From positions 2,242,001 to 2,306,000 of the forward strand of contig JANCIK010000003.1 of the NCBI GenBank assembly GCA_028532985.1: a stretch of 64,000 nucleotides of DNA, given 5' to 3'. The stretch is from Stropharia rugosoannulata (lineage: Eukaryota > Basidiomycota > Agaricomycetes > Agaricales > Strophariaceae). The notes below the pieces were generated by a model that saw only the letters and a list, made by a program, of their open reading frames with translations, searched no databases and was not told where the DNA came from. Position 1 is the first letter of the stretch. Every line of letters starts with the position of its first letter. Positions 22,964-36,025 of the stretch are shown here, piece by piece. The position numbers and the translations under genes are program-made.

Positions 22964-25171
22964 TCAACTTCCAGATAAATTGCGTGGTTGAAGATCTGAA
23001 ATATCCAGCACGCTGGTAGTCTCCACGACGCCTCCACCACTGCGACGGCCGACTGTGGGTCGACCAATTCTGCTCTTAGAGAGAAGTGATAATCCTGGCG
23101 TTGAAGGAGCAACGGGTGGAAGTCTCGAATTCCTGACCGTGACATTTGCACGCAGATCATCCGGCGTTGCAGGAAGAGCCTTCCCTGCATGAGATGACGA
23201 TGAAATTGGACTGGTCCGCTGATATGCACTAGGCTTATCACGGAGAGTTGCTGGAAGAGGCGGTACAGGAACAGCCGAACTCTTCCCAATCGAGGAGCGT
23301 TTGAATTGACTATATGGATTGGAAGTGCCCGGCCCTGTTGACCGTTTCATGTGAGACGTAGAGGAATTTGGGTTATAGAGTCCCTGAGAAGGTAAAGGTA
23401 AAAATGTAGGTGTTTGTGGGCGCGATGATACAGATGATATACCACCGGAAAGTCTAGACTGGGGACGGCGTAAGCCGGTACTGGAAGCCATTGACGGCAT
23501 CGGGCCAGTACTCAAAGACGGAGATGTTGAACGAGTAACAGTGGAGGCCGACGGCCTGAATGCGGTAGGCGCCGTAGGGACTGACACTCTGCGCTTCTCT
23601 TTCAGCCTCTTTGCTTCCTTCTCTTTCTGCGGTGAAGGTGAATCTTCCATGATGAGAACCCATCCCGAGGAATCACCATTGTCTTTCCTTGAATTTCTAT
23701 CTGAACTGCTGTCATTACTTTGCCGAGAGTCCATACTCCTCCGTGAGTCCAGACTCGTTTTGGTGGTAGACGCATTGGAAGCTGGTGAGGAAGATGAACC
23801 TGCCCTTGTGACAGGAGTCATTGGACCCACAGAAGGACTAAAACTCGACCGACTAATGCTGGCCATACGTAGACGGGGGACTCGAGTGTGAATCTTCTGC
23901 TCAAGATTTTTAACTCGTGCGCGCATTTCTGATACCATTTGGACACCTTTGTTCTTGGCTACCGAACCTGTGGACGATGTAGTCGTGGTGCTCACCGAAG
24001 ATGTCGTACGAGAAGTGGGTGGTTTCATGAAGGTTCGTGGACTGCCCATTGAAGGAGAAGAGAAGGCAGATGTACTTGATCTGAGAACGTTGGCGTTTGT
24101 TGAACTCCTCAGAGGTGTGACTGTGCCACTCTTGTTCAGATCAACTACTGGACGAACAGTGTTGTAATGGCTGGTCAACTTCGGCCTTGAAGACACTGAT
24201 GCCTTGGGCGTCGTCGTAAGATCATTTTCAGATGCGGGTGAAACATCCTCCAAATCCAAGTCCGCTGGGGGAGTTGTTTTCAAAAGGCTCTCACCCAAAG
24301 GTAAAGTTGTTTGTAGATGTAATTTATCCGATGAAGTACCCGAGGCCTGACGAGACTTGAGCATGTTGAGTTGATCCTTGATAATGGATATTTCAACATT
24401 GGCGTCTGGGCAGGTATAAGCATTGCGTAGACAGCAAAGAGGACCACCAACCTCTTAGTTCATCGCGAAGGCGTTGTGTTTCTTCTTCCAGACCAGCTTT
24501 CTCTATTAATTCATGCTCCAGCAAGATCTTCTCTTCCAAAGCCTTCGAATACTTGGCTTCCATATCTGCCAAACTAGACGAGACCGCTCGCTCGTTCCGT
24601 TCTAGATCATCATTACCCATCTCCAATTCGCGTAGGTGAATCTTAGTAGTTTGATGCTCTTGTCGGAGTTGATCCAATTCACGCTGCAATGACGTGGTGG
24701 TCGTGTTGTGCGTCGTTTGTAGGGATATGAACTTGGACTGTGAGGCTGCATCAGACCAGATAAAAGAATATGCATGAATTGTATATGTACAAACCTTCCA
24801 CTCGTCACGTTCGTTCTCTGCCCTGATAACTTTGTCTCGCAGTTCATGTTGAGCCTTCTCTGTCCGCTGTAGCTCACTCTCCAGCTCGGCCTCTAATTCC
24901 TTGCTTGCCTGGTGAAACTCGTCCAACTCGGCGCGAGTTTCTGACAACATATCGAGGACCTAAGCGGACTTGTCAGGGCGCAAAAAGAGAAACATTATAT
25001 GTGCACACCTCATTATATTTTTCCTGCCAGTCTACGTGCGAAGAGAACCTGCGGAAAGCATGTAGTGGACAGTTGTTATAGGAGAATAATGACAAACCCT
25101 AGGTTGTTCTCATCAAGCGACATGTGTCTATCTTTCCGGAGGGCATCTGTGCTGGACATTACAGCAGTCAT
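22964..25171 (-). CDS. NUDE/NDE1-family dynein regulator
   Basis: NudE/Nde1 proteins bind Lis1 and dynein and drive nuclear migration and spindle positioning. The start at 25171 gives MTAVMSSTDALRKDRHMSL, then an exon with FSSHVDWQEKYNEVLDML. A long coiled coil follows: ETRAELDEFHQASKELEAEL, ELQRTEKAQHELRDKVIRA and LQRELDQLRQEHQTTKIH, to LEEETQRLRDELR. This is the conserved NudE N-terminal domain that binds Lis1. The introns fall at about 25110-25040, 24960, 24790-24730 and 24450-24410. The large last exon (24364-22964) is Ser/Thr/Pro-rich and mostly disordered. It holds a short conserved element (VSEMRARVKNLEQKIHTRVP) and ends with VLDISDLQPRNLSGS. The N-terminal family match is strong, and the length of about 650 residues fits fungal NudE. 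Confidence 0.85.
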
Positions 25172-25375
25172 CTTGAGGGCCCGTTAGGTAAGACCTGACG
25201 CAGGGAGAGAGAGGAGACGGTTTGGGAGAAAGTTGCGCAACAGGGTCACGGCGGTTGATCTAACTATTTCCATATTGGGCGACAACTAACATAGTGGGGC
25301 ATGTCTTTCAAGTGGCCTCGTGATTTACAATTACTTTGGCATGCACTAAGTACTTGAATAAATCTATCTAATACA

Positions 25376-26112
25376 CTATGCCATGTCCAACGGTTTTGCA
25401 CACTTCCTTTTTTCTATTTTCCCTGTCTTGGGACATCGCATCTCTTGCCAAGAGACGGGCTGCAAAGTCGCCCCTAGTGCGGATAAGCCTGCATAATGAT
25501 CCAATCCGCTGATACACACTCACCAGCTTCACTGGTTGCAAAGATTACGCCGAGATCGTTGCGAGCGGTTGTGACAAAGTAGCTGCGAGCATCTCCAAGA
25601 GATATCTTTCACAAAGTAAGGGCTCATGGACAGGCTATTCGTAGTGGGGATAACTCACAACCTGACTGCGAACAACGTCGCCGCCGCGAAAGGACTCGCC
25701 GATTTTCACCCGGTCCTTTTCGGTCGCCCGCACGTCTTGAATGCGGATAACTCCAGTGAATTCCTCTCCTGTAGGCAAAGGAACGCCATCCACCACAGTA
25801 ATAGAAATAAGTGCCTGCAGAGGCGACATGCGCGTGACAAATCCAATGACGATAGAGCAAGGAACCGGGATATGAGGTTGCACACGCGGTATAGTCAAAG
25901 TCTGTGGGAGGTAGGCGACGACATATGATCCAGATGATTCTTCAAGGAGAACGAAGGAGGCGACGAACGGAACCGTCAAAGCACGGCGAACCTAACAGAC
26001 TAGCTATGATCTGGCCGTCGCGTTCGTACACGCCTATTCCGAGTTGGGGGACAGGCCCGCGGACTGGCAGTGGAATGGGTTGACCAGGCAGTACGGCACC
26101 CACACTCGACAT
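25376..26112 (-). CDS. CSL4: Exosome complex component CSL4 (EXOSC1)
   Basis: Csl4 is an S1-domain cap subunit of the RNA exosome. The start at 26112 gives [20 protein letters not shown], then [20 protein letters not shown], the N-terminal Csl4 domain. After an intron the S1 region reads [40 protein letters not shown] and [20 protein letters not shown]; the last two are signature Csl4 motifs. The final coding exons give [20 protein letters not shown], then IFATSEAG and [20 protein letters not shown]. The protein ends [11 protein letters not shown], closely like yeast (KRKCAKPF). The short 3' exons lie outside the long ORFs, and the stop at 25376-25378 was set by this match. The gene is divergent from the pyruvate dehydrogenase E2 gene (151 bp between starts). 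Confidence 0.88.
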
Positions 26113-26263
26113 TATTGTGTTTAGACAAGCGTTGAACGGCATTGGCAAACAGAATTGCAAGCTTTGTGTCTATTTGGCAATCCTGATGGGGTAATATTCC
26201 CATGTCCCCAACGAATATATTTCTCGTTTCAACACCTGTCCGCAACTTCAGTCCGCTGGCACA
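26113..26263. promoter_or_regulatory. Bidirectional promoter between CSL4 and PDH E2
   Basis: These 151 bp separate two divergent start codons (CSL4 at 26112 on minus, E2 at 26264 on plus) and must carry both core promoters. No TATA box is obvious. Confidence 0.55.
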
Positions 26264-27884
26264 ATGGCTTCCTCAGTTGCTCGCGTTTTCGCTAGAGGTG
26301 AGCTCGCGCGTGCACTCGCTGAAGCCTACTAATGTCTTGACTTAGGCTTCCATGCATCCGCACGTCGACGTGCTCTGACTCCTTTTAACATGCCAGCAAT
26401 GAGCCCTACTATGACTGAGGGTGGGATTGCGTCATGGAAAAAAAAGGAAGGAGAATCTTTCGCGGCGGGAGACGTACTCCTGGAGATTGTCAGTCAATCT
26501 AAATATCTATGTTGTAGCACTCGCCAACCTTTTTATCTAATAGGAAACGGACAAGGCCACGATTGACGTTGAAGCTCAGGATGACGGTATCCTCGCGAAA
26601 ATAATTGTAAGTCGTCGTGATGCATATGCATTATGTGCTAATCGCCTTTATTTAGGCTATGGATGGGAGCAAAGGGGTCGCTGTTGGTTCCATCATTGGT
26701 GTTATCGGTGAAGAGGGCGATGACCTCTCGGGTGCCGCTGAGGTGGCTGAACAACACTCTACCCGGAGTTCGCCTCCGGAGTCCAAGCAGTCTGAACCCA
26801 AGGAACCTTCTAAACCTGCTCCTCAAAAAGCACCAGAGATTCAGTCAACGCCTAAACAAGAAGCTTCCGAGCTTCAGCCCGGCCAGCGCATCTTTGCTTC
26901 CCCTATTGCAAAGAAAATTGCCCTAGAGAAAGGAATTCCTTTAGCTAAAGTCAAGGGAAGTGGTCCTTCAGGGCGAATCATTCGCGAAGATGTGGAAGCC
27001 TACAAGCCATCTTCACACTCAGCGACCGCATCGTCTACGACCGCTCCAGCTGCACAACCAACTGCATCATCCGCTCCTGCTGATTATGTCGATACTCCTG
27101 TTTCGAATATGCGCCGTACAATCGGGGCACGTCTCACGCAGTCGAAACAAGAGCTTCCTCATTACTATTTGACTGTTGATATTACCATGGACAAAGTCAT
27201 GAAGTTGCGTGAAGTCTTTAACAAGACGCTCTCCGAGAAAGACCAGAAACTGAGCGTCAACGACTTCATCGTTAAAGCTGTCGCTTGCGCTCTTGCGGAT
27301 GTACCTGAAGCGAATTCCGCATGGTTGGGAGAGGTTATCCGAACGTGAGTTAAGCGTCTTTAAATATTGATGTCCACTTTAATTTGCAATAGGTACAAAA
27401 AGGCTGACATTTCTGTCGCCGTCGCAACTCCGAGCGGGTTGATCACTCCTATAGTGAAGGACGCTGGCTCGAAGGGCTTGGCGACCATTTCCGCTGAGAC
27501 AAAGGCTTTGGCTAAGAAAGCGCGCGATGGCAAACTGCAACCCTCAGAATACCAGGTGAGATCTTTATTACATCAATTATCATTTCACTTCTGATTTCGT
27601 AACAATTTTTACAGGGCGGTACATTCACTATTTCTAACCTCGGAATGTTTGGAATCGACCACTTTACCGCAATCATCAACCCTCCCCAGTCTTGCATTCT
27701 AGCAGTTGGCGCGACGCAACCTAAGTTTGTTCCTGCCCCCGAGGAAGAACGCGGCTTCAAGATCGTGCAGTCTATGAACGTCACTCTCAGCTCTGACCAC
27801 AGAACTGTAGATGGTGCTGTTGGTGCCAAGTGGCTGGCTGCTTTCAAGGGTTACTTGGAGAATCCCCTCACCTTCATGCTATGA
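26264..27884 (+). CDS. LAT1: Dihydrolipoyllysine acetyltransferase, E2 of mitochondrial pyruvate dehydrogenase
   Basis: E2 transfers the acetyl group from lipoamide to CoA in the mitochondrial pyruvate dehydrogenase complex. The start at 26264 gives [20 protein letters not shown], a clear matrix-targeting peptide. The lipoyl domain reads [20 protein letters not shown] and contains the lipoylation motif [15 protein letters not shown], split by an intron near 26490-26545. A Pro/Ala/Ser-rich linker follows. The E1/E3-binding domain reads [20 protein letters not shown] and [16 protein letters not shown]. The catalytic domain includes [30 protein letters not shown] and [20 protein letters not shown], and the active-site motif [15 protein letters not shown]. 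The protein ends [10 protein letters not shown] at 27884. Exons break at about 26290, 26490, 26610, 27345 and 27555. The family is certain. E2 needs lipoyl synthase, whose gene lies 6-8 kb away. Confidence 0.95.
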
Positions 27885-28418
27885 TAGCATACTACTATAT
27901 CTAGAGTTAGTACATAGAATTATTACGTCCTCTCTTTGCATATTGGTCGATGTCAACTGCTTAAAGAATATAATGACTAAAACATGGGTCCAACCTGGGC
28001 AATACTAAGTATTGACAAGTATGCCTGTTCATTTAGTCCATTTTTGCGCTACTTTACGGCAGTTGTGTACATCCATGAACACGTATGAGTAGGAAGTAAT
28101 CAATTTACGATGGCACATATGTGTATGTTGTACTGGAACGTACACAGTAGAGTACATATGTATGTATGCCTGTGCATAAAATAAATAGCAAAAAAGGGCA
28201 GTGACGCAATCCCACAGTCGTACCACGGTAACGTGCCAAGTGATCGTCCCTGTACAGCAAAGCATCGGTTGACTTACGGTTGATGGTGTCTAGACAACTT
28301 GCATAAAAACGACAAACAAGTCAAACCAGGTCCACCGCTGTCAACCGTGACTATTAAGCATGCTGTATACGCAAGTCCTATTACTGGTAGCAAGACAGTA
28401 ACTGCTTGCCGGGACTAG
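27885..28418. other. Intergenic region, no gene seen
   Basis: This 534 bp contains the E2 3' UTR and the promoter of the next plus-strand gene. No supported ORF is present. AT-rich with TATGTATGTATG-type short repeats near 28150. Confidence 0.5.
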
Positions 28419-30369
28419 ATGGACGAGGCATTTTGGTCCGGCGTCCTAAAGCGCTGGTCCGATGCATCAGAGAACGTCATTAACCTCAAAAAAGCGTTGG
28501 CTAAGCTGCAAGAAGAAGTGCGTTGGATTTAACTTCAACTAAGCTGTTCTGAAGCCATTTTCGTTTAGAAAGCATCGCATGTGTGTTCAAAGACGGGTGT
28601 GTCTGCGAATACAACACCTATACCTCAGTGGACGTTCACCCCTAAGGACCGCGTTGCAGACCAAGAGCGCGTACATATCGAGTCAGACGTTACCCAGAAT
28701 GAATTGAAGCACGCTGAAATTGGGTTTGGGAAAGCAAAGGAGGAGTATAGAAAACTTCTACATGAAGTGAGTTGGTGTTTCGTTTACAATAAAGTTGAAT
28801 TGTCACTTTCGTTATATTTTACTCAATTTTTATCACTGTGCTATTCATCCAGCTCGCCGTCTCGTCAAAAGTCGTTAATGAACTTAGGCTTCAGAATCAA
28901 AGACTTGCCGATGAGCACCAGCAAGAGATAAGGAAGCTATTAGAAGAGCGCCGCGGGGATGATACCCCAAAGCAGACATACAAGTCAATTGAGCTGGTGA
29001 GAGTCATCGATGTAGCTGTATTAGCATTTTCAGCTCTATAAACTAACCCATCACTGTTCAAAAGGTAAACAAAGTCGCTGAACGGACAAGTCACGACAGC
29101 ACTGCCGCTACTGACAATAGCGATGACCTTGTGACGGATTTAAAGCAGCAGGTTGTTGAATACATAATTAAACGACGATCTAAGCTACTGACTTTGTATA
29201 ATTGTCATTTGCGCCCTTGCTGACATTAGGTCCATTTATTGAAGAAGGCACTGGAAGTCAGTAAAACCGAACAACGTCAAATGCACCATGAACTGGTCCT
29301 TACAAGGGAGAAATTAAGCAAAGCTGAGGAAAATATCAACATACTATTGTCTTCCATAGTCAAATTGCAGGTTATTGTACGTCATTTGAGTTGTATGTTT
29401 AGAACTTTGTTAATTAAGCAAATTCTAGGCACGCCATCCCTCCCACCCTTCCTCGCGTTTTGTACCTGATAAATTGCTTCAATGCAGTTCCCGAAAATCT
29501 TCCAAGATGTCCATTCGCTCAGGACAATCCCATATTGTACCGACTACTCAGACCAGCCAACCCCAGCAACCATACATCGAAACCACTCGTCTTCCTGTAC
29601 CACCCCTCCAGGTTGATGAAAAGAGCGTAGAAATGATTCTTCCATCTAGGGCTAACCTTCCGCCAACGCGACACAAAGCAATTTCTGAACTACCGAGTGT
29701 GAAAGTCTCGCCGATTGTTATTTCAGATGATAATATTTTCGACCGCCCATTCCTTAAACATATATTAGGCGATGGTGTACAAAGCCTACTTCAGAAGTAC
29801 GTATGTGCCATTCATTCTTGGAACAATTGTCTAAGGCATGATGTGTAGCTTCCCTTTAGGCAGTGATACGGTTGACAAAAAGATGCTTATATCTTCTTAT
29901 CTTTGTCCTACCCTCGATCATCACCCTTGGTGCCCATCAACTCCGGGGCAACATGGATTTATATTCGTCAATCTTGAAAAGGAGAAGGGCAAATCTTCTG
30001 AATTATTAGCTATGCGAAATATTTTTGTTGGGCTGCCTAAGATCTATGGGAAACCACGCTTCTTCCGATATGTTGGAAAATATCGCGTTACACAGGTTGA
30101 TGATATGACATGTGATGAATGGGAAACACTACCTGAAGAAGTAAGTGATACACACCTCTGTTGCAGAGCTTCTCTGACTGCGACTTGGCTAGATTAAATT
30201 TCTGTATGCCGCGGTTATACCCTCCAAAGCTCAAGACCCTCGCTCGGCGGATGAGATTTTATCGACGTATAATACCGGACAAAAACGCCTCCCATGCGTA
30301 CAGCTTCAGTATATTGGCTTCGACGAGCAGTTTTTTACTGCTCTGGTGAAGTCTAAGAAATCTCAGTAA
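28419..30369 (+). CDS. Coiled-coil protein with a C-terminal DUF6697-like domain
   Basis: The start at 28419 gives MDEAFWSGVLKRWSDASENV. The N-terminal half, spread over several short exons, is predicted coiled coil: NLKKALAKLQEE, ELKHAEIGFGKAKEEYRKLL, VNELRLQNQRLADEHQQEIR and LLKKALEVSKTEQRQMHHEL. A middle Ser/Pro/Gln-rich part follows (about 29480-29700). The C-terminal part has DRPFLKHILGDGVQSLLQ, CPTLDHHPWCPSTPGQHGF, RNIFVGLPKIYGKPRFFRYV and GKYRVTQVDDMTCDEWETLP, and ends TALVKSKKSQ at 30369. The pattern 'HPhxPxxPGxxGhhF', then '[F/Y]xxxGxYR', resembles the basidiomycete domain DUF6697, of unknown function. I would not assign a cellular role. About eight exons are needed; the donor and acceptor positions near 28500, 28770, 29000 and 29380 are approximate. 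Confidence 0.65.
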
Positions 30370-30695
30370 TATTTTGACTTTTCCGTTGCTTTTTCGCCTA
30401 TTTCTCTTGCTGTGTATTTTATCCTCTCAATTCGCGTTACTAAAGCCTCGCGTCTAATATCCGTGGGCCTAGTAGCTACTTGAGCTAGCATTATCTAATT
30501 TACATGTACTTCCCGCTATCGACGAATTTATTTATGTTATATATACCAAATGTTCCTTTTTCTGCGGTGTCGTTCTGTTTCTCCAAATTAGGAAGATTGC
30601 CAATTACGGCCCGAATAGCTTACTTACCTTTTGACCCCGATCTTGTTCACCGTTAGTTCACTGAGAGCTTTTCTCGTGCAGTGTGCACTCGTGAA
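30370..30695. other. Intergenic region, no gene seen
   Basis: 326 bp between two plus-strand genes; it holds the 3' UTR of the coiled-coil gene and the KAE1 promoter. Rich in T near 30380-30440. Confidence 0.5.
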
Positions 30696-32174
<1,479 letters not shown>

Positions 32175-32202
32175 TTATAAAATAGATATTCGACAACTTT
32201 TG

Positions 32203-33308
32203 TTACTTATCTGCATCAATAGTCGAAAGTAGATACTGCCAGCCGGATAGATCACTTTTGGCTATTACATCGCCTACACGATCAAAGCGCTCCCACCACC
32301 AGTTGTTCAATACTTTGAAGCTAGGTTCTAAATCATCCGAGGCTTTCCGACAATGCCAAGGTTTATCGGGGAAGATATAATGCAAGCATCGAATTTCTTG
32401 CTCGGACCAAAGTGCTGGGTGGACGATACACGACGATCTAAGTGCGTTGTAATACCAAGGCAGAGGTATCCATTTGCCTTTGAAGTGTTCTGATAAAAAG
32501 TCTTGATCAGGGAAGAGCCAATCACCAATGTTAGGGCTCGTCTGAAGGCGATGCTGGATGCTTGCAAACATTGATGCAGATGGATTGAGTATGACAGTAC
32601 CTGAATTCAATTGTGAAAAGGGACCAGGGGAATCGTAGCGGATGGAAGGAGGCGGAGATGTGGGACGAGCAACTAGTGAATAGGCGCAGTTGTTGGGAAT
32701 CCTAGAGGCATAGATTAGATACCTTCAACCATTTAGTTCAGCGCTTCAGTTAATCACTCACCAGTCCTTAGGGTAATGTGCTATCCTGCGGGGATTGCAA
32801 GAGCATACATGTGCCGCTGCAATGTGGTCGTTCGGTAGATTCATTGTCATTAATTCGTCCATATTTTGGAGTATAATCATGTCGCTGTCTAAAAGGACTA
32901 CACGCTGTTAAGCATGTCAACATATGCTTCAACCCAAACCAACAGATCTAATCATTTAAAAAGACTTACAGTGTATTCCACAAGTTCAAATGCCCTGCAC
33001 AAGATGAGATTTTATTACTTAGATACAAATGGTTGATATCACCTCAACTTGGTCCATGTATCGATGAAACGGGAATCATGAATTTTAAGGAAATGGTGAT
33101 TGCCCAGAGGCAGCAGTTTTTCAACGTCCCGGACATTTATTGCCTGTTTGCAAAGGGTATAACGAGCTTTGTCCGGTAAAGATGCGGTGACCATAACAAC
33201 CAGAGGATATCGGGAATTCACAGAACGTAGACAATGATCCAAGACAAGTACTCCAGCCAGATAGGATGCAGATGTAAGCAAAGTGACATATGCAAAGCTG
33301 GGTTCCAT
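32203..33308 (-). CDS. Glycosyltransferase family 8 protein (glycogenin/galactinol synthase-like)
   Basis: GT8 enzymes are Mn-dependent, retaining glycosyltransferases using UDP-sugars. The start at 33308 gives MEPSFAYVTLLTSASYLAGV; the family-typical opening (AYVTLLTSxxYLxGxLVL) has no signal peptide, so the enzyme is probably cytosolic. After an intron (about 33040-32990) the nucleotide-binding DxD region reads VVLLDSDMIILQNMDELMTM. Later parts are HIAAAHVCSCNPRRIAHYPK and NCAYSLVARPT. The motif LNSGTVILNPSASMF is also a GT8 hallmark. The last exon has LFPDQDFLSEHFKGKW, LPWYYNALRS and HYIFPDKPWHCRK, and it ends LLSTIDADK at 32203. It resembles fungal glycogenin/GUX-like proteins of unknown acceptor. 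It is probably not glycogenin itself, because the self-glucosylating tyrosine tail is not evident. Confidence 0.85.
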
Positions 33309-33592
33309 GTCTGGGCGAAATCCCTAAGCAGATTTGAGACAGAGGGGCAGTATTTTATACGCTGAACTGTTTCAGGCAGTGCCAGATGCATAAGCACAAG
33401 GGTAAAAGCAAATATGAAATACATAACGATCGGGTATGGAAAGCTACCGCCGCAGAAAATATTGCCCTGACTCAGATGTGCGTATCATATACGAGGCCTG
33501 AATATGACTGGAGGCGAGGCGAAATACAGTATATTGCAAAAACAAAAGAAACATAAGGCGTTGCAAGCCGAAGTTAATTCAACCTTCAACCA

Positions 33593-33958
33593 TTAACGGA
33601 GGCGTCTAATTACTTTTAAGAAGAACGTTTGCAGATTGTAAGGCTGGGGTACTCACCTGGCCTCACGCTCGCTCTCCAGAAGTGCGAGGATGTCCTCCTC
33701 TCGCACAGGTCCCTTTACATTGCGAATAATTGTCCGCGATGTGTCATCCATGAATTCCACGCGGACCTGAGTGACGCCTCCTCGAGAACCAGTACGGCCC
33801 AAAACCTATTTGACGAATGATTACTAGATCTTTAAATTGACTGGGAAAAGCTTTGGACCTTGATGACTTTGGCAAGTTTGACAGGGGCTTTAGAGGAGTC
33901 CTACGACCATGCATTAGAAAGAAATCCAGCGGCGGATACAGTGCAGGATACACACCAT
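33593..33958 (-). CDS. RPS28: 40S ribosomal protein S28 (eS28), with an ATG-only first exon
   Basis: eS28 is a small protein of the 40S head near the mRNA exit channel. The four predicted exons are 33958-33956 (ATG only), 33900-33859, 33805-33657 and 33605-33593. They join in frame to 68 residues, the normal eS28 length. The parts read [47 protein letters not shown], and [17 protein letters not shown]; the final 13-base exon completes RRLR and the stop. This matches eS28 nearly throughout, so the splicing is well supported, including both very small end exons. No long ORF covers the gene, and it would be missed by ORF-based calling. The ATG is followed at once by a GT donor. Confidence 0.93.
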
Positions 33959-34232
33959 CTTTTGATTGGGAGAGTGACAGGGCGAAGAGCGCTTTGTGTT
34001 GATTACAGGTAGTCAATAAAGTTTGAGCGGCATGTAATCAAGCTCCGATTAAAATCACGGCTACTGCCGTATTGTTGACAAGGCTCTCTCTCGGAAGTTA
34101 ATTTAAAAGTATGTACATATGTGAAATAATTAAAATTTGTACAGGCTGAATTTATGTGTTCTGTAGCAATAGGGAGGCAATCAATGGATTATGTCTAAGA
34201 AAACGATAAACTAAATGCAAATTATGGAACAA

Positions 34233-35691
34233 TCACACCGTATCTACAGCAGGAGCAAAGGTGGGTTTAGGAGATGACAATGGCATGGGCTGCCCGGATT
34301 TTTTCTTTCTTAAGACATTTTCGAGATAAAACTCGCCAGCCTAATATAGATTCTTAGCAAAGTTCAAACTCGATTAGATATATATTCAACTACCTTATAG
34401 CTACTGCGGACCAAAGGCCCGCTGGCAACGTATAAGAAACCGAGGTCTTCTGCCACCTGTCGCCATTGGTCGAATTCAGCGGGCTCAACATAACGATCAA
34501 CCTTCATGTGTCGCTTCGTCGGCCGCATGTACTGCCCAAATGTCACGACGTCCACATTGGCTTTACGGAGCTCTGGCATTCATCGAATTTAAGCTTTAGC
34601 TTTAAGAAACATATGCAAGTTGACGAAATCTAACCTTTGAGTGTAGCCAGGACTTGATCATGAGATTCTCCAACTCCGAGCATGATACTTGTTTTCGTTA
34701 TTTGGACACCTTCTTTCTTCGCGTGCTCAAGAACTTTCAAACTCTGTCGGAAAGTGGCCCTTCTGTCACGGACGAATGGAGTCAGTTCTTCCACTGTTTC
34801 AACATTATGCGCGTAGACATCCAGGCCGGATCTAGCAACAAGTGAGACATGCTCCAGAGACCCTGCAAAATCTCCTGTTAATGCCTCAACCAGGATCTGT
34901 GGTGCTCTGAACAATGTTATTCATGCGTAATCACCGGTAAACGAAGGTCCCTACTTTTCTTTAATTTTGCGTATAGTTTCAGCAAAGTGATGAGCTCCAC
35001 CATCTGCAAGGTCTTCAGATAGAGTCAGTTAGTGAACATATACTTAAGACTTAAATATTAGCATACCATCGCGGTCAACACTGGTTAATACAATGTAACC
35101 TAAGCCCCAGCGACTGATAGCTTCAGCAGTATTTTCCGGCTCGTGGACATCCAGAGGAGGAGGCGTCCGGGACGTCTTTACAGAGCAAAAGCGACATCCT
35201 CTTGTGCAAGTATCACCCATTAACTGAAGTGGGCGATTAGCTGCTGTTGGTTACCGAGGTAAAAGTAGAGCATACCATTATAGTCGCAGTCGCAGTCTTA
35301 CGGCCGTCTATACTTTCTTTGCCTCCCCAACAATCGCCAATATTAGGGCATCGAGCCTCTTCACAGACTGTGTGTAGCCCAAGTCCACGGAGGTCTTTCT
35401 TTATCTTGTTGAATGAGTCACCAGAAGGGATTGAGGTTTTCAGATACGCAGGGAGCCGTGGACTAGGCTTGCAGTTAGCAGCAGCAGGATAAAAATTAAC
35501 CAAACCAACCCTTTTGAATTAGTGAGAACAACACGGTCAGGGACCCTGTCAGCTACGAAATCATCAAACGTCGGACCCGTTTCCAATGCCTCTGCAAGCC
35601 TCTTCGACGACGACATAGACGACGCAGTCGCCAGACAACGTCGCCCACTGACGTTGGACGAACTACGCAGAATTGGCCTCAAGTACGACAT
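34233..35691 (-). CDS. LIP5: Lipoyl synthase, mitochondrial (radical SAM)
   Basis: Lipoyl synthase inserts two sulfurs into the octanoyl group on the E2 and H proteins, using a radical-SAM 4Fe-4S cluster and a sacrificial auxiliary cluster. The start at 35691 gives [20 protein letters not shown], a matrix-targeting peptide. [20 protein letters not shown] follows. After an intron come [20 protein letters not shown] and the auxiliary-cluster motif [13 protein letters not shown]. The radical-SAM motif [11 protein letters not shown] (CX3CX2C) lies near 35190. The core continues with [42 protein letters not shown] and [14 protein letters not shown]. It ends with [25 protein letters not shown] (the serine that binds the auxiliary cluster) and AGEFYLENV. 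The stop is at 34233-34235. All key ligands are present. Seven introns are predicted. Confidence 0.93.
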
Positions 35692-36025
35692 AAGTGGGCG
35701 AACTGGCGCAGTCTGTCGACCAGAGTATGAAAAGCAGGTTAAAGACTGGCTGGCAAAATAATGATACTTAAGTTGATCAGAACATTGTCACAGATGTGCA
35801 AACTCACGATTTACTATATGTTAAATCCCAATGACTCAGAGTTAACTCAGAGTACTATGAAAAGCACAAGTTAAGTACTTGCTTATTACATCGGATGCTG
35901 TCATCTGTTTGTCCCTGATGCTCATCGGTATCGTCAATCACAGGACAAATAATTGTACATACCTTGTTTGGGTGACTTGACACTTTCAATACGTTCAATA
36001 CCGAAGACGGCGTCGTAAACGCAAA
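35692..36025. promoter_or_regulatory. Divergent promoter region between LIP5 and the CX9C gene
   Basis: 334 bp between the lipoyl synthase start (minus) and the CX9C protein start (plus). An element ACTCAGAGT occurs twice close together near 35830-35850, and otherwise nothing notable. An antisense ORF from the LIP5 first exon runs to 35761 and is treated as a shadow. Confidence 0.45.

Noticed and set aside
35522..35761. Antisense frame of 79 codons over the LIP5 start.
   Set aside because: It mirrors the conserved LIP5 N-terminus and presequence; no family of its own.
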